Source: Geotoga petraea
GTDB taxonomy: Bacteria; Thermotogota; Thermotogae; Petrotogales; Petrotogaceae
DNA length: 64,000 nt
Direction of reading: 5' to 3'
Assembly (NCBI RefSeq): GCF_900102615.1
Contig: NZ_FMYV01000002.1
Span: 62,001 to 126,000 of the forward strand
Of this stretch, positions 10,401 through 17,944 are shown piece by piece; the stretch's first letter is position 1; each line of letters opens with the position of its first letter. The notes beneath the pieces are model-generated. The model made no database searches, was not told the DNA's origin, and saw only the letters and a list, made by a program, of their open reading frames with translations. The position numbers were made by a program, and so were the translations under genes.

Positions 10401-10951
10401 ACATTATCATAGGCTACTTCATATAAAAGGAGTTCATATAAAATACCAGTGTTTCTGTCCAATTCTTTAACAAACAAGTATCTATCATCACCAAGATCGA
10501 CAAATTCATTGTCTTCTATAGTTGCCTCTGGTTTTTCATAAATGTATTTAGCCATGGCTTGTTTTGCTTTATAGTTTGAATTTGGCACCAGATTATCGTA
10601 AAGATAAAAAGTAAAAAGTGACAAAAAAATTGATATCAAAAGAAATGGTATAACTATTTTTCTTGTTGGAACACCTAAAGTTTGCATTGCTATTAACTCA
10701 TTATCATTAGTAAATCTTGATACTACCCAAAAGATAGAAAATAAAACACCTACAGGTATCCCCATTGAAATAAAGTATGGTAAGTTATACCATAACAATA
10801 GTAGTAATTTGTCAAAACCAACATGATTTTTTACTATAATTTCTGATAATTCGTATAAAAGCTGAACACTAACAAAAACAATAAAACCAAATAATCCCAT
10901 AAAAAATGGAGCTGAAAATTCTTTGGTAATGTATTTGATTAAACGTTTCAT
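7454..10951 (-). CDS. LptF/LptG-type permease fused to OstA/LptD-like protein
   Basis: Residues 1 to about 360 are a YjgP/YjgQ (LptF/LptG) permease: three membrane helices, a periplasmic jellyroll-like domain, and three more helices. LptF and LptG extract lipopolysaccharide for the Lpt bridge in Proteobacteria. Around residues 368-390 a Lys-Lys start, a hydrophobic run and STGYS look like a signal peptide embedded in the chain. After it come repeated beta-rich segments (KANDFNIFNNTITIDST, TINYQDTIVDAGSGKIVL) typical of the OstA/LptA fold, then a long Asn/Lys/Tyr-rich region of alternating strands resembling an LptD-type barrel to residue 1165. The ATG at 10951 has GAGGAAG upstream and overlaps the PhoU-like stop as ATGA, so it is preferred over an upstream 16-residue extension. 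The substrate is unknown. Confidence 0.85.
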   Translation of the reverse strand: MKRLIKYITKEFSAPFFMGLFGFIVFVSVQLLYELSEIIVKNHVGFDKLLLLLWYNLPYFISMGIPVGVLFSIFWVVSRFTNDNELIAMQTLGVPTRKIVIPFLLISIFLSLFTFYLYDNLVPNSNYKAKQAMAKYIYEKPEATIEDNEFVDLGDDRYLFVKELDRNTGILYELLLYEVAYDNVKVFHAERAQKYPDGWKMENGRIYKMKDNGFLELDVSFDSLDLNIAADVEEFINFSKGANEMTTRELKEKIITFSKLGSNVSGLIVSYHNKFANSLAPLVIAILGISLSLFLNIKSKSWSVITTFVLVVLYQGSGAWITALGKEEIVNPVLASWLPNILFGSIGILLFILLDTKISYKVTEPLKKFFSIAIVVFIFSIGSTGYSEKVNIKANDFNIFNNTITIDSTLTINYQDTIVDAGSGKIVLREDNTVKFAELTNGVKYQYEKNTIEASQMTINYETDTALFLNSYTIQKYKDNEKVSVRIWSEETEKPINDDIIFSNRIKLTTCEDNITYYMSARKVTVFPKKFLIARDVVLDFFGMPVFYFPFYFQSLAEDEDEPLKLVLKYEDNKINVNVGINYTFENNSKLKFNYEIINDLEKNSFDQSSSFNYGFPFLNGEFSIFSNLYNETLTSLGLQYDFDFDGNLKAQHSPSSNKQQISLNIPELKTNYGTIEDIKSQIIWKERTIDFVEFYSLSTDAFQKKYKRSIISISDLDFNAKSAENSNAKNDIVEIWQNRISNTELEGKYNLYSNNSSLSGNFNYDRTKVATKVTQDRLESNNKFNYKYNAFSYNINDFNLDNYINFTSNFNHKLDLIEQSEYSFGKTYFDLNVKPQIDFKYNIFKAGTYLNFRKVFENNLTPSATDQISYGDFIGYDLNILNNNLKNSILLERNFLYKNEDLHLSFLDRFDLDSLNINTKTELSILNTRHRIKTDTKFDVEDDENIKLEKTSIEISNSIYSYDHKTKFEIKHQEEPKIEYLENTETFKFSRNKIQIDYDYFLSKSLWKEKIPKIEANYNFYFNNNKLNGSLLINDQYNHIKTENKFIQQNSQFFVELDLEHYIEEKETKSSIQIENSDESEFGKFGIKYNGITKDFSFDVFEIQKKIVCWTLNLKAYSPNNTNDPALTLLPNFKVSGFSFTFFINYIPDKNVKYSDQGFEFGLM

Positions 10952-11700
10952 AGTTCTTCCTCGTATGAGTAGAAATACTCTAAATCTTTCCCTCTGCATT
11001 TATATTTTGATCCGCTTAGTGCCCATATTACATTTTCTGATATATTAGTTGAAAAGTCGGCAAATTGTTCAATATTCGATAAAACATTTAAATGCAAATT
11101 AATTGTTTTCGTTTGTTCTTTTGATCTATACAAAATCTTTTTAAATGCTGATAGTAAAGAATTTACATCTTGATTCAAAAAGCAAATCTCTTTTGCCGAT
11201 AAGAAAAAATTTTTTTGAGATTCTTCTTCAATTAGTTTTTGTATGTCTAAATTGACGAAATTTGATAATAATTTTAAAGAAAGGGTCAACATCTTTTGGC
11301 TTTGAGAAAAAATGTCCTCGAAGCTAAGCATATTAACTAATTGAGGGAGTTTAAGAATTTCAAGGTTTAATTTTGCGTTTTTTTCACAAAGATCTCCCAT
11401 ATTTTCAAAAATATAACTCATTTTTATTCCAAGCATGGTAGCTTTTAAATATACTCCTGTAAAATTTTGTGAGCCAAGCATAGATAAACCCTCATACTCT
11501 AATTTTGTTTCTAAAAAGTCTAACCTGTCATCTTGTTTAATAATTTCGTTACATAAGTTTTTATCCTTTTCAAAATAGGCATCTTTAAATTTGTAAAACA
11601 TGCCTTGAACTATTCTTCCCATTTTTAAAACGTTGTTTAAATATATTTTTAAATTTTCTTTTTTAAAGTTGCTAATATCGTTTGATTTTTTATATTCCAT
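10948..11700 (-). CDS. PhoU-like domain protein
   Basis: The 250-residue, all-helical product resembles PhoU: two three-helix repeats, with DDRLDFLETKLEYEGLSML in the first, where PhoU has D-x-x-I-D-x-L-E, and FENMGDLCEKNAK, where PhoU has the metal-binding E-R-I-G-D-x-A-x-x-I-A. The match is partial and several metal ligands are changed. PhoU normally represses phosphate uptake through PhoR and the Pst transporter. Neither pst nor pho genes are adjacent; it sits between nadK and the LptF-OstA fusion, overlapping the latter by four bases. A role in phosphate signalling is therefore an inference from fold alone. Confidence 0.65.
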   Translation of the reverse strand: MEYKKSNDISNFKKENLKIYLNNVLKMGRIVQGMFYKFKDAYFEKDKNLCNEIIKQDDRLDFLETKLEYEGLSMLGSQNFTGVYLKATMLGIKMSYIFENMGDLCEKNAKLNLEILKLPQLVNMLSFEDIFSQSQKMLTLSLKLLSNFVNLDIQKLIEEESQKNFFLSAKEICFLNQDVNSLLSAFKKILYRSKEQTKTINLHLNVLSNIEQFADFSTNISENVIWALSGSKYKCRGKDLEYFYSYEEEL

Positions 11701-11703
11701 CTG

Positions 11704-12528
11704 TTATTCAAACCTCCTACCGAAAGCGAGTTTTGAATTTAGTAATGTGAAGTAGTCATCATCGCATTGTTCTGCTAACTTAATTTTTTTCTCTGCCCCA
11801 TTTACAGTTAAAGCCATTCCAGATTCTAATCTATGGATAATATCGCCATCACCTGTCACATAAGCAAATCCAGAGGCGATAGTTTTAATGTTTATGTTAA
11901 TGTTCTTTTTTGTGGGAACTATTATAGGCCTTATGTTTAAAGCATGAGGAGCTAAAGGGATTAATTCAATTACTTCTAATGAAGGATGGATTATAGGTCC
12001 ACCAGCTGATAATGAATAACCAGTTGAACCTGTTGGAGAAGAAACAATCACTCCATCTCCGAGAAATGAGTAAACTGTGTGATTTTCTATTTTTACTTCT
12101 AAATCAATGGTTCCCAATGGTTGACTTTTTTGGATTACAATGTCGTTCAATGCAGTGTACTTTTTACCGCTGATTGAACAATTTATTGCAAGTCTATCTG
12201 AGAATCTAAGTTTATTATTTATTATATCTCTAGCTGCTTTTTCAATTTGATCCTGTGAAAAAGCATTTAAAAAACCTAAATTACCGAGATTTATACCTAT
12301 AATTGGTTTTTGATTTATAGCGGCCATTTCAGCTATTCTTAAAACTGTTCCATCACCACCAAGAACAACATAATAATCAGCACTCTCTGCGATATCTTCT
12401 TTTAATCCCGAGCCTGCTGATAAAATTTTTAATATTTGAATATTATATTTTTTAAAAACTGGATATATGGTTTTTTTAATTCTTTCAAGATCGATTTTAA
12501 AGGGGTTAAAAAATAAAATAATTTTCAT
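11704..12528 (-). CDS. nadK: NAD kinase
   Basis: Phosphorylates NAD at the 2'-hydroxyl, giving NADP. The product of 274 residues carries the GGDGT motif (VVLGGDGTVLRIAEMA), NLGFLNAF, the NDIVIQK segment, and the glycine-rich SSPTGSTGYSLSAGGPIIHP loop that binds NAD. I placed the start at the ATG at 12528 (MKIILFFNPFK), four bases after the yggT stop, because a frame extension of ten residues further upstream would overlap yggT and has no family support. It is in a tight minus-strand operon with yggS and yggT upstream and the PhoU-like gene four bases downstream. Confidence 0.95.
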   Translation of the reverse strand: MKIILFFNPFKIDLERIKKTIYPVFKKYNIQILKILSAGSGLKEDIAESADYYVVLGGDGTVLRIAEMAAINQKPIIGINLGNLGFLNAFSQDQIEKAARDIINNKLRFSDRLAINCSISGKKYTALNDIVIQKSQPLGTIDLEVKIENHTVYSFLGDGVIVSSPTGSTGYSLSAGGPIIHPSLEVIELIPLAPHALNIRPIIVPTKKNININIKTIASGFAYVTGDGDIIHRLESGMALTVNGAEKKIKLAEQCDDDYFTLLNSKLAFGRRFE

Positions 12529-12532
12529 TAAA

Positions 12533-12829
12533 TCATCCCAATCTTGAAGCAATATCAAAGAGAGTTTGTATTAAAAACCTATCTAAAAATATTAACACAA
12601 GTATAGCGATAGCAGGAGAAAGATCAAAAGGTCCTGCATGAACAGGCAAATATCTTCTAATAGGATTTAATATGATGTCTGAAACTCCGTCAAAAAAAGC
12701 TCTTATTTTACTGTAATAGGGCACTAAAAAACTCATTATAACAGATATTATTATGCTAATCTGAAGAAAATTAATAGATATTCTTAGTATATAAGAAATT
12801 GCTTCTAAAAGATTTCCTATTGCAAACAT
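12533..12829 (-). CDS. yggT: YggT family membrane protein
   Basis: A 98-residue inner-membrane protein with two hydrophobic segments (about 5-35 and 70-92). Between them is the family hallmark of a Pro- and Arg-rich loop, DIILNPIRRYLPVHAGPFDLSP. YggT proteins commonly follow yggS, as here (11 bases apart), and have been linked to septum and osmotic functions, but the molecular activity is not established. AGGAAGTGAT precedes the ATG at 12829. Confidence 0.88.
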   Translation of the reverse strand: MFAIGNLLEAISYILRISINFLQISIIISVIMSFLVPYYSKIRAFFDGVSDIILNPIRRYLPVHAGPFDLSPAIAILVLIFLDRFLIQTLFDIASRLG

Positions 12830-12840
12830 ATTATCACTTC

Positions 12841-13506
12841 CTAATAATTTCGTTTTCCGAAAATTTTTGAACCAATTCTAACAATAGTTGCTCCTTCTTC
12901 TAAAGCTATTTTAAAATCATTTGACATTCCCATAGAAAGTTCTTTTAAATCTTTGTATTCATCTTTTAATTCCTCTTTGAGATCCTTCAATTTTTTAAAT
13001 GTACTTCTAATGATTTCTTCATTTTCTGTTAGTGGAGCCATTGTCATCAAGCCAACAACTCTTATATTTTCAAATTTTAACGAACTATTCAGCAAATTCT
13101 TGACAGAATTAATATTAATTCCTGACTTCGACTCTTCACCACTAACATTAACTTCGAGAAGAATTTGTTGTATTTTTCCGTTCTCTTTAGCTCTTTTATC
13201 TATTTCTTTCATTTCTTTTTCTCTATATACAGAATGGATTAAATCACATATAGGCACAATATATTTTATTTTATTGGTCTGTATTGAGCCAATAAAATGC
13301 CATTCAATTTTTTTGTTTTTTAAATTTTCGTATTTGTCTCTTAGTTCTTGGGCTTTACTTTCCCCAAAAATATTATGTCCTTCATTTAAAACTTCTAAAA
13401 TATTTTCTTCAGGGAAAAATTTAGATACGACAACTAATTTTGCATTGGGATTAATAGAATTTATAATACTTTTTACATTTTTTAATCTATCTTTTATTTT
13501 ATCCAT
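12841..13506 (-). CDS. yggS: YggS family PLP homeostasis protein
   Basis: A single-domain alanine-racemase-fold protein that binds pyridoxal phosphate and buffers its level, with no known catalytic reaction. The 221-residue product shows [13 protein letters not shown] (the PLP-lysine segment), the [13 protein letters not shown] motif, [35 protein letters not shown] and the C-terminal [26 protein letters not shown]. The ATG at 13506 has GGGGTGAT upstream and overlaps the ruvB stop by eight bases. The start three codons further upstream has no ribosome binding site. Confidence 0.93.
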   Translation of the reverse strand: MDKIKDRLKNVKSIINSINPNAKLVVVSKFFPEENILEVLNEGHNIFGESKAQELRDKYENLKNKKIEWHFIGSIQTNKIKYIVPICDLIHSVYREKEMKEIDKRAKENGKIQQILLEVNVSGEESKSGININSVKNLLNSSLKFENIRVVGLMTMAPLTENEEIIRSTFKKLKDLKEELKDEYKDLKELSMGMSNDFKIALEEGATIVRIGSKIFGKRNY

Positions 13507-14536
13507 TAGAATCACCCCATAAATTCAAATCTTTATGATTTTGAGACAATTTCAAATGTTTGTATGCTTTGTCTGTTGCCAATCGGCCTCTGTGTGTTCT
13601 AATAAGAAAACCGTTCTGTAATAAGTAGGGTTCATAAACTTCGCTTATTGTATCGCTTTCTATACCTAATGAACTACCCAACGCATTGATACCAACAGGT
13701 CCACCTTTATAATTTATTATAACAGTTTTTAAAATTTTTCTATCCATTTCATCTAAACCAAAATGATCTATTTCATATAACTTCATTGTCTCTTCTACAT
13801 GTTCAATGTCTATTGTATCTTTTTCTTTTACTTGAACAAAATCTCTAACTCTTTTTAAAAGTCTGTTGGCAATTCTTGGAGTTCCTCTAGACCTTTGTGC
13901 AAGAAGTAAAGCAGCATCATCATTGATTTTTATATCTAATAAATCTGCAGACCTAACTATTATTTCTTTCAAGTCATCAGCAGGGTAAAAATCCATCTCT
14001 AAAATCAAACCAAATCTGCTTCTTAAAGGTGAGGCCAAAAGCCCCAGTCTGGTTGTTGCCCCAATAAGTGTGAAAGGTTGTAAATCTACTCTTATTGATC
14101 TTGCCGAAGGTCCTTTACCTATCATAATATCCAGTTGAAAATCTTCCATGGCAGAGTATAGAATTTCTTCAACAGACCTGTTCAGTCTGTGAATTTCATC
14201 TATAAACAATATGTCACCTGTTGATAGGTTTGTCAAAATTGCAGCCAAATCGCCAGCTCTTTCAAGTACAGGGCCACTTGTTATTTGAATATTTGACCCC
14301 ATTTCATTTGCAATTACATTGGCCATAGTTGTTTTACCAAGGCCGGGGGGCCCTGCCAAAATTGTATGATCCAAATTTTCTTTTCTCAATTTTGCTGCGT
14401 CAATTGCGACATTCAGCTTTCTTTTTATAGTGTTTTGGCCAATATATTCATTTAAAAACTTAGGACGAAGGTTAACAATGTTAACCTCGTCCTGTTTATC
14501 TAAAGGGTTTAAAAGCCCTTTATCTTCAAATTCCAT
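13499..14536 (-). CDS. ruvB: Holliday junction branch-migration helicase RuvB
   Basis: The hexameric AAA+ motor of RuvAB that drives Holliday junction migration in recombinational repair. The 345-residue product has the N-terminal [12 protein letters not shown], Walker [13 protein letters not shown], Walker [12 protein letters not shown], sensor 1 [21 protein letters not shown], and the winged-helix end with [21 protein letters not shown]. The ATG at 14536 (MEFEDKG) is preceded by TTGGAGTGA. ruvA and ruvC are not in the window, which is common where the three genes are dispersed. Confidence 0.97.
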   Translation of the reverse strand: MEFEDKGLLNPLDKQDEVNIVNLRPKFLNEYIGQNTIKRKLNVAIDAAKLRKENLDHTILAGPPGLGKTTMANVIANEMGSNIQITSGPVLERAGDLAAILTNLSTGDILFIDEIHRLNRSVEEILYSAMEDFQLDIMIGKGPSARSIRVDLQPFTLIGATTRLGLLASPLRSRFGLILEMDFYPADDLKEIIVRSADLLDIKINDDAALLLAQRSRGTPRIANRLLKRVRDFVQVKEKDTIDIEHVEETMKLYEIDHFGLDEMDRKILKTVIINYKGGPVGINALGSSLGIESDTISEVYEPYLLQNGFLIRTHRGRLATDKAYKHLKLSQNHKDLNLWGDSNG

Positions 14537-14552
14537 AAAAATCACTCCAAAA

Positions 14553-15857
14553 TTAAGGGTACACTCTATATAATGTTCTTGGAAAAGGGATTGTTTCTCT
14601 TATGTGTTCTAATCCACAGATCCAGGCAACAGTTCTTTCAATTCCTAATCCAAAACCACTATGAGGTACACTACCAAATTTTCTTAAATCAAGGTACCAC
14701 TGATAGTCATCTTTAGAAAGGTTTTCTTCTTCTAATCTTTTAAGAAGAACTTCTTCTTTCCAAATTCTTTCTGAAGCTCCAATAATTTCGCCATATCCTT
14801 CAGGAGCTAACATATCGTCACATAAAACGACTTCAGGATTTTGTGGATCAGGTTGCATGTAAAAAGCTTTAGCATGTTTTGGATATTTTTCTATTATAAG
14901 AGGCTTGTCATATTTAGAAGATAATTTTGTTTCGTGTTCGGCACCTAAGTCGTCTCCCCAATTAATATTATAACCTTGATTTTGTAGTACTTCAACTGCT
15001 TCTGTATAAGTGATTCTCGGGAATTCTCCATTAACAGCTTCCAGTTTGGAAATATCTCTTTCTAAAGCTTCTAAATCATCTCTAACATTTTCTAAAACAG
15101 ATTTAACAATGTAGTTGACTAAATCGTTTTGGAGTTTTATATTATCTTCGTGTTCATAAAATGCTACTTCAGCTTCATTCATCCAGAATTCTATTAAATG
15201 TCTTCTTGTTTTTGATTTTTCAGCTCTAAAAGTAGGTCCTAAGTTAAAAACTTTCCCTAAGGACTGGCAAGCAGCTTCAAGATATAGTTGTCCTGTTTGA
15301 GCAAGATAAACTTTTCCATAATCAAAATATTCCATTTCAAAAGTGTTACCGGCTGATTCTCCAATAGAACCTGTGAAAATTGGTGTGTCTATTAAAGTAA
15401 AATCATTTTCCAAGTAAAACTCTCTTATAGCTTTAATAATTTGGTTTCTAACTCTCAATATATGAAATTGTTTTCTGGATCTTAACCATAAGTGCCTATT
15501 TTCCATAAGAAAGTCTATGCCATGCTCTTTATTAGAAATAGGATAATCTTCATTTGGCTCATGAATAATTTCAATTTTTTCAGCTAATATTTCAACACCA
15601 ACAGGAGATCTGTCATCTTTCTTTACAGTTCCCTCTATTATCAAACTTGATTCATTTTTTAATTTTTTAATTTCATTAAAGAAATCTTCTCCAAGAACAG
15701 ATTTTTCAGCTATAACTTGCACAAAACCATATCCATCTCTAATTTGTAAAAAAGCAATTTTTCCAGAAGATCGTTTGTTCCACATCCACCCTTTTAAAAT
15801 TATTTTTTTGTCTAAATAGTCTTTTAGATCTTTTATATATACCCAACTAGAACTCAT
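14553..15857 (-). CDS. asnS: Asparaginyl-tRNA synthetase
   Basis: Charges tRNA-Asn with asparagine. The 434-residue class IIb synthetase has an N-terminal OB-fold anticodon-binding domain (about 1-110, with [20 protein letters not shown]). The catalytic domain follows with motif 2 [21 protein letters not shown] and motif 3 [20 protein letters not shown]. The [14 protein letters not shown] segment is diagnostic of AsnRS over AspRS of the archaeal type, but the two are close and an AspRS-like specificity cannot be fully excluded by reading alone. GGAGGTG precedes the ATG at 15857, 15 bases after the HD-GYP gene. Confidence 0.92.
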   Translation of the reverse strand: MSSSWVYIKDLKDYLDKKIILKGWMWNKRSSGKIAFLQIRDGYGFVQVIAEKSVLGEDFFNEIKKLKNESSLIIEGTVKKDDRSPVGVEILAEKIEIIHEPNEDYPISNKEHGIDFLMENRHLWLRSRKQFHILRVRNQIIKAIREFYLENDFTLIDTPIFTGSIGESAGNTFEMEYFDYGKVYLAQTGQLYLEAACQSLGKVFNLGPTFRAEKSKTRRHLIEFWMNEAEVAFYEHEDNIKLQNDLVNYIVKSVLENVRDDLEALERDISKLEAVNGEFPRITYTEAVEVLQNQGYNINWGDDLGAEHETKLSSKYDKPLIIEKYPKHAKAFYMQPDPQNPEVVLCDDMLAPEGYGEIIGASERIWKEEVLLKRLEEENLSKDDYQWYLDLRKFGSVPHSGFGLGIERTVAWICGLEHIRETIPFPRTLYRVYP

Positions 15858-15872
15858 AGTACACCTCCGAAT

Positions 15873-16781
15873 TTATATAAATTTGTTGTTTTTTAAATGC
15901 TCGCTTATAAAATTTAGAAACTCTTTGCTCAAAACTGGATCAAATATTATACCTGACTTTTTATCTATATATTTTATTGCATCTTGTATAGTCATCATAC
16001 CTTCGAATTCTGATGAGGCAGTGTGGGTGGCAATATCAAACCAATCGACAATTCCTATAAACCTGGCTAAATAAGGAATATCTTCACCAGATAATCCATC
16101 AGGATAACCCGACCCATTCCAATTTTCATGATGACTTCTAATCACGGGAACTGTCCACCAAAGTTCGTCAAGAGAACTTAGAAATATAGAGCCTGTTACT
16201 GTGTGTTCCAAATCCCATGTTTCAAAATCGTTTATCCTTGTCGGGGTAAAAAGCATTAATTGCTCGATACCTATTCTGCCAATATCGTGCAACATTGCAA
16301 GTTCTTTAATTTTTGAAATTTTTTGTTGGTCCCATTTCAAATATTTTGCAAATTTTTCTGAATAATAAGCAACACGTTGTGAATGACTCATTTTTGTATC
16401 TTTATCTTCTACTTCCATTGTTATTACCAAAGCTTGTAAAAATTTTGAAATCTTCTTTGAAGTTTTTTCTGTAAAATCGAGAAATTCGAAAGGTCTACAT
16501 CCTTTAAAAGAAGAAAAGGAATGAATAATTACTGTATCTAAAATATTTTCGAACTCACCAGAAATTTCTAATTTGGTATTTTTATCTTTAAAGAAAACTT
16601 TATTTTCATTTATATATATAGTTATTTTGTCAACAAAATTTTTTTTGGCGTCATTAGTTATGATAATGTCTGCTTTATCTATATCCTTTGTTGTTTTAAA
16701 GTTTTTTTTCTCAAAAGTATTTTTTATAATTAAAACTTGTTCTCCACTTAGTTTGTCTAAAAAGAAAACAGGAGCTAACAT
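15873..16781 (-). CDS. HD-GYP domain protein (putative c-di-GMP phosphodiesterase)
   Basis: The N-terminal third (about 1-95) looks like a worn response-regulator fold without a clear phospho-acceptor Asp. Residues from about 105 form an HD-GYP domain: SHSQRVAYYSEK, the MLHDIGRIGIEQL metal site, HTVTGSIFL, RSHHENWNGSGYPDGLSG with the GYP signature, and IGIVDWFDIATH. HD-GYP enzymes degrade cyclic di-GMP (some act on cGAMP). I chose ATG 16781 because a GTG three codons earlier lies only one base from the AAGGAG site. It heads the 16.8-kb minus-strand block, and a -10 box lies about 35 bases upstream. Confidence 0.88.
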   Translation of the reverse strand: MLAPVFFLDKLSGEQVLIIKNTFEKKNFKTTKDIDKADIIITNDAKKNFVDKITIYINENKVFFKDKNTKLEISGEFENILDTVIIHSFSSFKGCRPFEFLDFTEKTSKKISKFLQALVITMEVEDKDTKMSHSQRVAYYSEKFAKYLKWDQQKISKIKELAMLHDIGRIGIEQLMLFTPTRINDFETWDLEHTVTGSIFLSSLDELWWTVPVIRSHHENWNGSGYPDGLSGEDIPYLARFIGIVDWFDIATHTASSEFEGMMTIQDAIKYIDKKSGIIFDPVLSKEFLNFISEHLKNNKFI

Positions 16782-16813
16782 AATATCCACTCTCCTTTTT
16801 TAATATCATACTT

Positions 16814-16819
16814 ATTATA
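16814..16819 (-). promoter_or_regulatory. Candidate -10 box for the HD-GYP/asnS block
   Basis: On the minus strand this reads TATAAT, 32 bases before the HD-GYP start and just upstream of its AAAGGAGAG site. A -35 element is poor (TTCATT at 17 bases). It is the most likely promoter for the head of the minus-strand housekeeping block. Confidence 0.45.
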
Positions 16820-16875
16820 CTATAAAACATTTTTATAATGAAGAAATATAAAATTACATATATTTAAATAAATTT

Positions 16876-16903
16876 TTGAAATAAAAACAATATATAGTAT
16901 AAT
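16876..16903 (+). promoter_or_regulatory. Promoter of tRNA-Thr / tilS
   Basis: TTGAAA at 16876-16881 and TATAAT at 16898-16903 are separated by 16 bases and end 15 bases before the mature tRNA. It probably serves the tRNA and, by read-through, tilS-ftsH, since no terminator is visible between the tRNA and tilS. Confidence 0.7.
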
Positions 16904-16918
16904 TTACTTAGTAATTTA

Positions 16919-16993
16919 GCCGGTGTGGCTCAAAGGTAGAGCAACTCATTCGTAATGAGTAGGTTGGGGGTTCGATTCCCTTCACCGGCTCCA
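16919..16993 (+). tRNA. tRNA-Thr (anticodon CGU)
   Basis: The 75-base sequence folds as a cloverleaf. The acceptor stem pairs GCCGGTG with CACCGGC, the anticodon stem ACTCA/TGAGT encloses the loop TTCGTAA with anticodon CGT, and the T arm contains GGTTCGATTCC. The 3' CCA is encoded (16991-16993). It reads ACG threonine codons. Confidence 0.95.
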
Positions 16994-17018
16994 ACGCTAT
17001 TACAAATGGGAGTTAATC

Positions 17019-17939
17019 ATGCTTAATGAATTTGAAAAGAAAATTTATAAATTTATAAAGAATTATAACATATATGAAAAATATGATAAAATATTATTAG
17101 CAATATCTGGTGGTAAAGATAGCATGAGTTTATTAAAAGTAATGTATAAAATATCTAAAATAATGAATTTAGAAATTGGAGTTGCACATTTTAACCATAA
17201 ACTTAGAAAAGAGAGTGAAGAAGAGAAAATATTTGTTGAGGAAGAGGCAAAAAAATTAAAAATTAAATATTATTATGGTGAGGCAAATGAAAAAAATTAT
17301 AAAAATATAGAATTATCTGCAAGGAACATGAGATATGATTTTTTGTTTGATATTGCAAAAAAAAACAACTATAATAAAATAGCAACGGCCCATCATATGA
17401 GTGATCTTGTAGAAACTATCATTTATAGGCTTTCCAGAGGAACTGGAATTTATGGTGTATCAGGTTTGTTGCCTATTAACGAAATGTTAACAAGGCCAAT
17501 GTTAACTGTAACTTTGAAAGAGATAATAAATTATGTTACAATTGATAATGTTAAATATAAAATTGATAAATCCAATTTTGAAAATAATTATTCAAGAAAT
17601 AGAATTAGAAATAAAATATTACCTGAATTAGAATTAATAAACGATAACTTTGAAAATAACTTTTTTAAATTTGCCAGAATTGCTTGGGAATATAGACAAC
17701 AAGTAGAAAATGAATATTTAAAACGTATACATCAAAATGAAAACAAATTTTATTTTGATATAAAAAAAGATATTTTTGATGAAGAGGTTTTAAGATTATT
17801 CTTTCTTAGATGTAAACAATATCCACCCAATTATGAGGAGACTAAAAAAATTATCAAAATGGGGAGCAAAAAAAGCAAACAGTTTAAAGGTATAAAGATA
17901 GAAAAAAATAAAAATACTTTAATAATAGAAAGGGAGTAA
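17019..17939 (+). CDS. tilS: tRNA(Ile)-lysidine synthetase
   Basis: Converts the wobble cytidine of the CAU-anticodon tRNA-Ile to lysidine, so that it reads AUA. This matters in an AT-rich genome that uses AUA heavily. The 306-residue N-type ATP pyrophosphatase has the P-loop ISGGKDS (Ser30 to Ser35), VAHFNHKLR, ATAHHMSDLVETIIYRLSRG and the NYSRNRIRNKILPEL segment. It is shorter than Bacillus TilS (around 470 residues) and lacks much of the C-terminal tRNA-binding region, as in other compact TilS proteins. GGGAG precedes the ATG. It lies 5 bases before ftsH, the same tilS-ftsH pairing seen in Firmicutes. Confidence 0.93.
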   Translation: MLNEFEKKIYKFIKNYNIYEKYDKILLAISGGKDSMSLLKVMYKISKIMNLEIGVAHFNHKLRKESEEEKIFVEEEAKKLKIKYYYGEANEKNYKNIELSARNMRYDFLFDIAKKNNYNKIATAHHMSDLVETIIYRLSRGTGIYGVSGLLPINEMLTRPMLTVTLKEIINYVTIDNVKYKIDKSNFENNYSRNRIRNKILPELELINDNFENNFFKFARIAWEYRQQVENEYLKRIHQNENKFYFDIKKDIFDEEVLRLFFLRCKQYPPNYEETKKIIKMGSKKSKQFKGIKIEKNKNTLIIERE

Positions 17940-17944
17940 TAGTT

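Noticed and set aside
12953-13522. Open frame of 189 codons antisense to yggS
   Set aside because: Overlaps a clear YggS gene with its own start signals; the composition is typical of a shadow frame.
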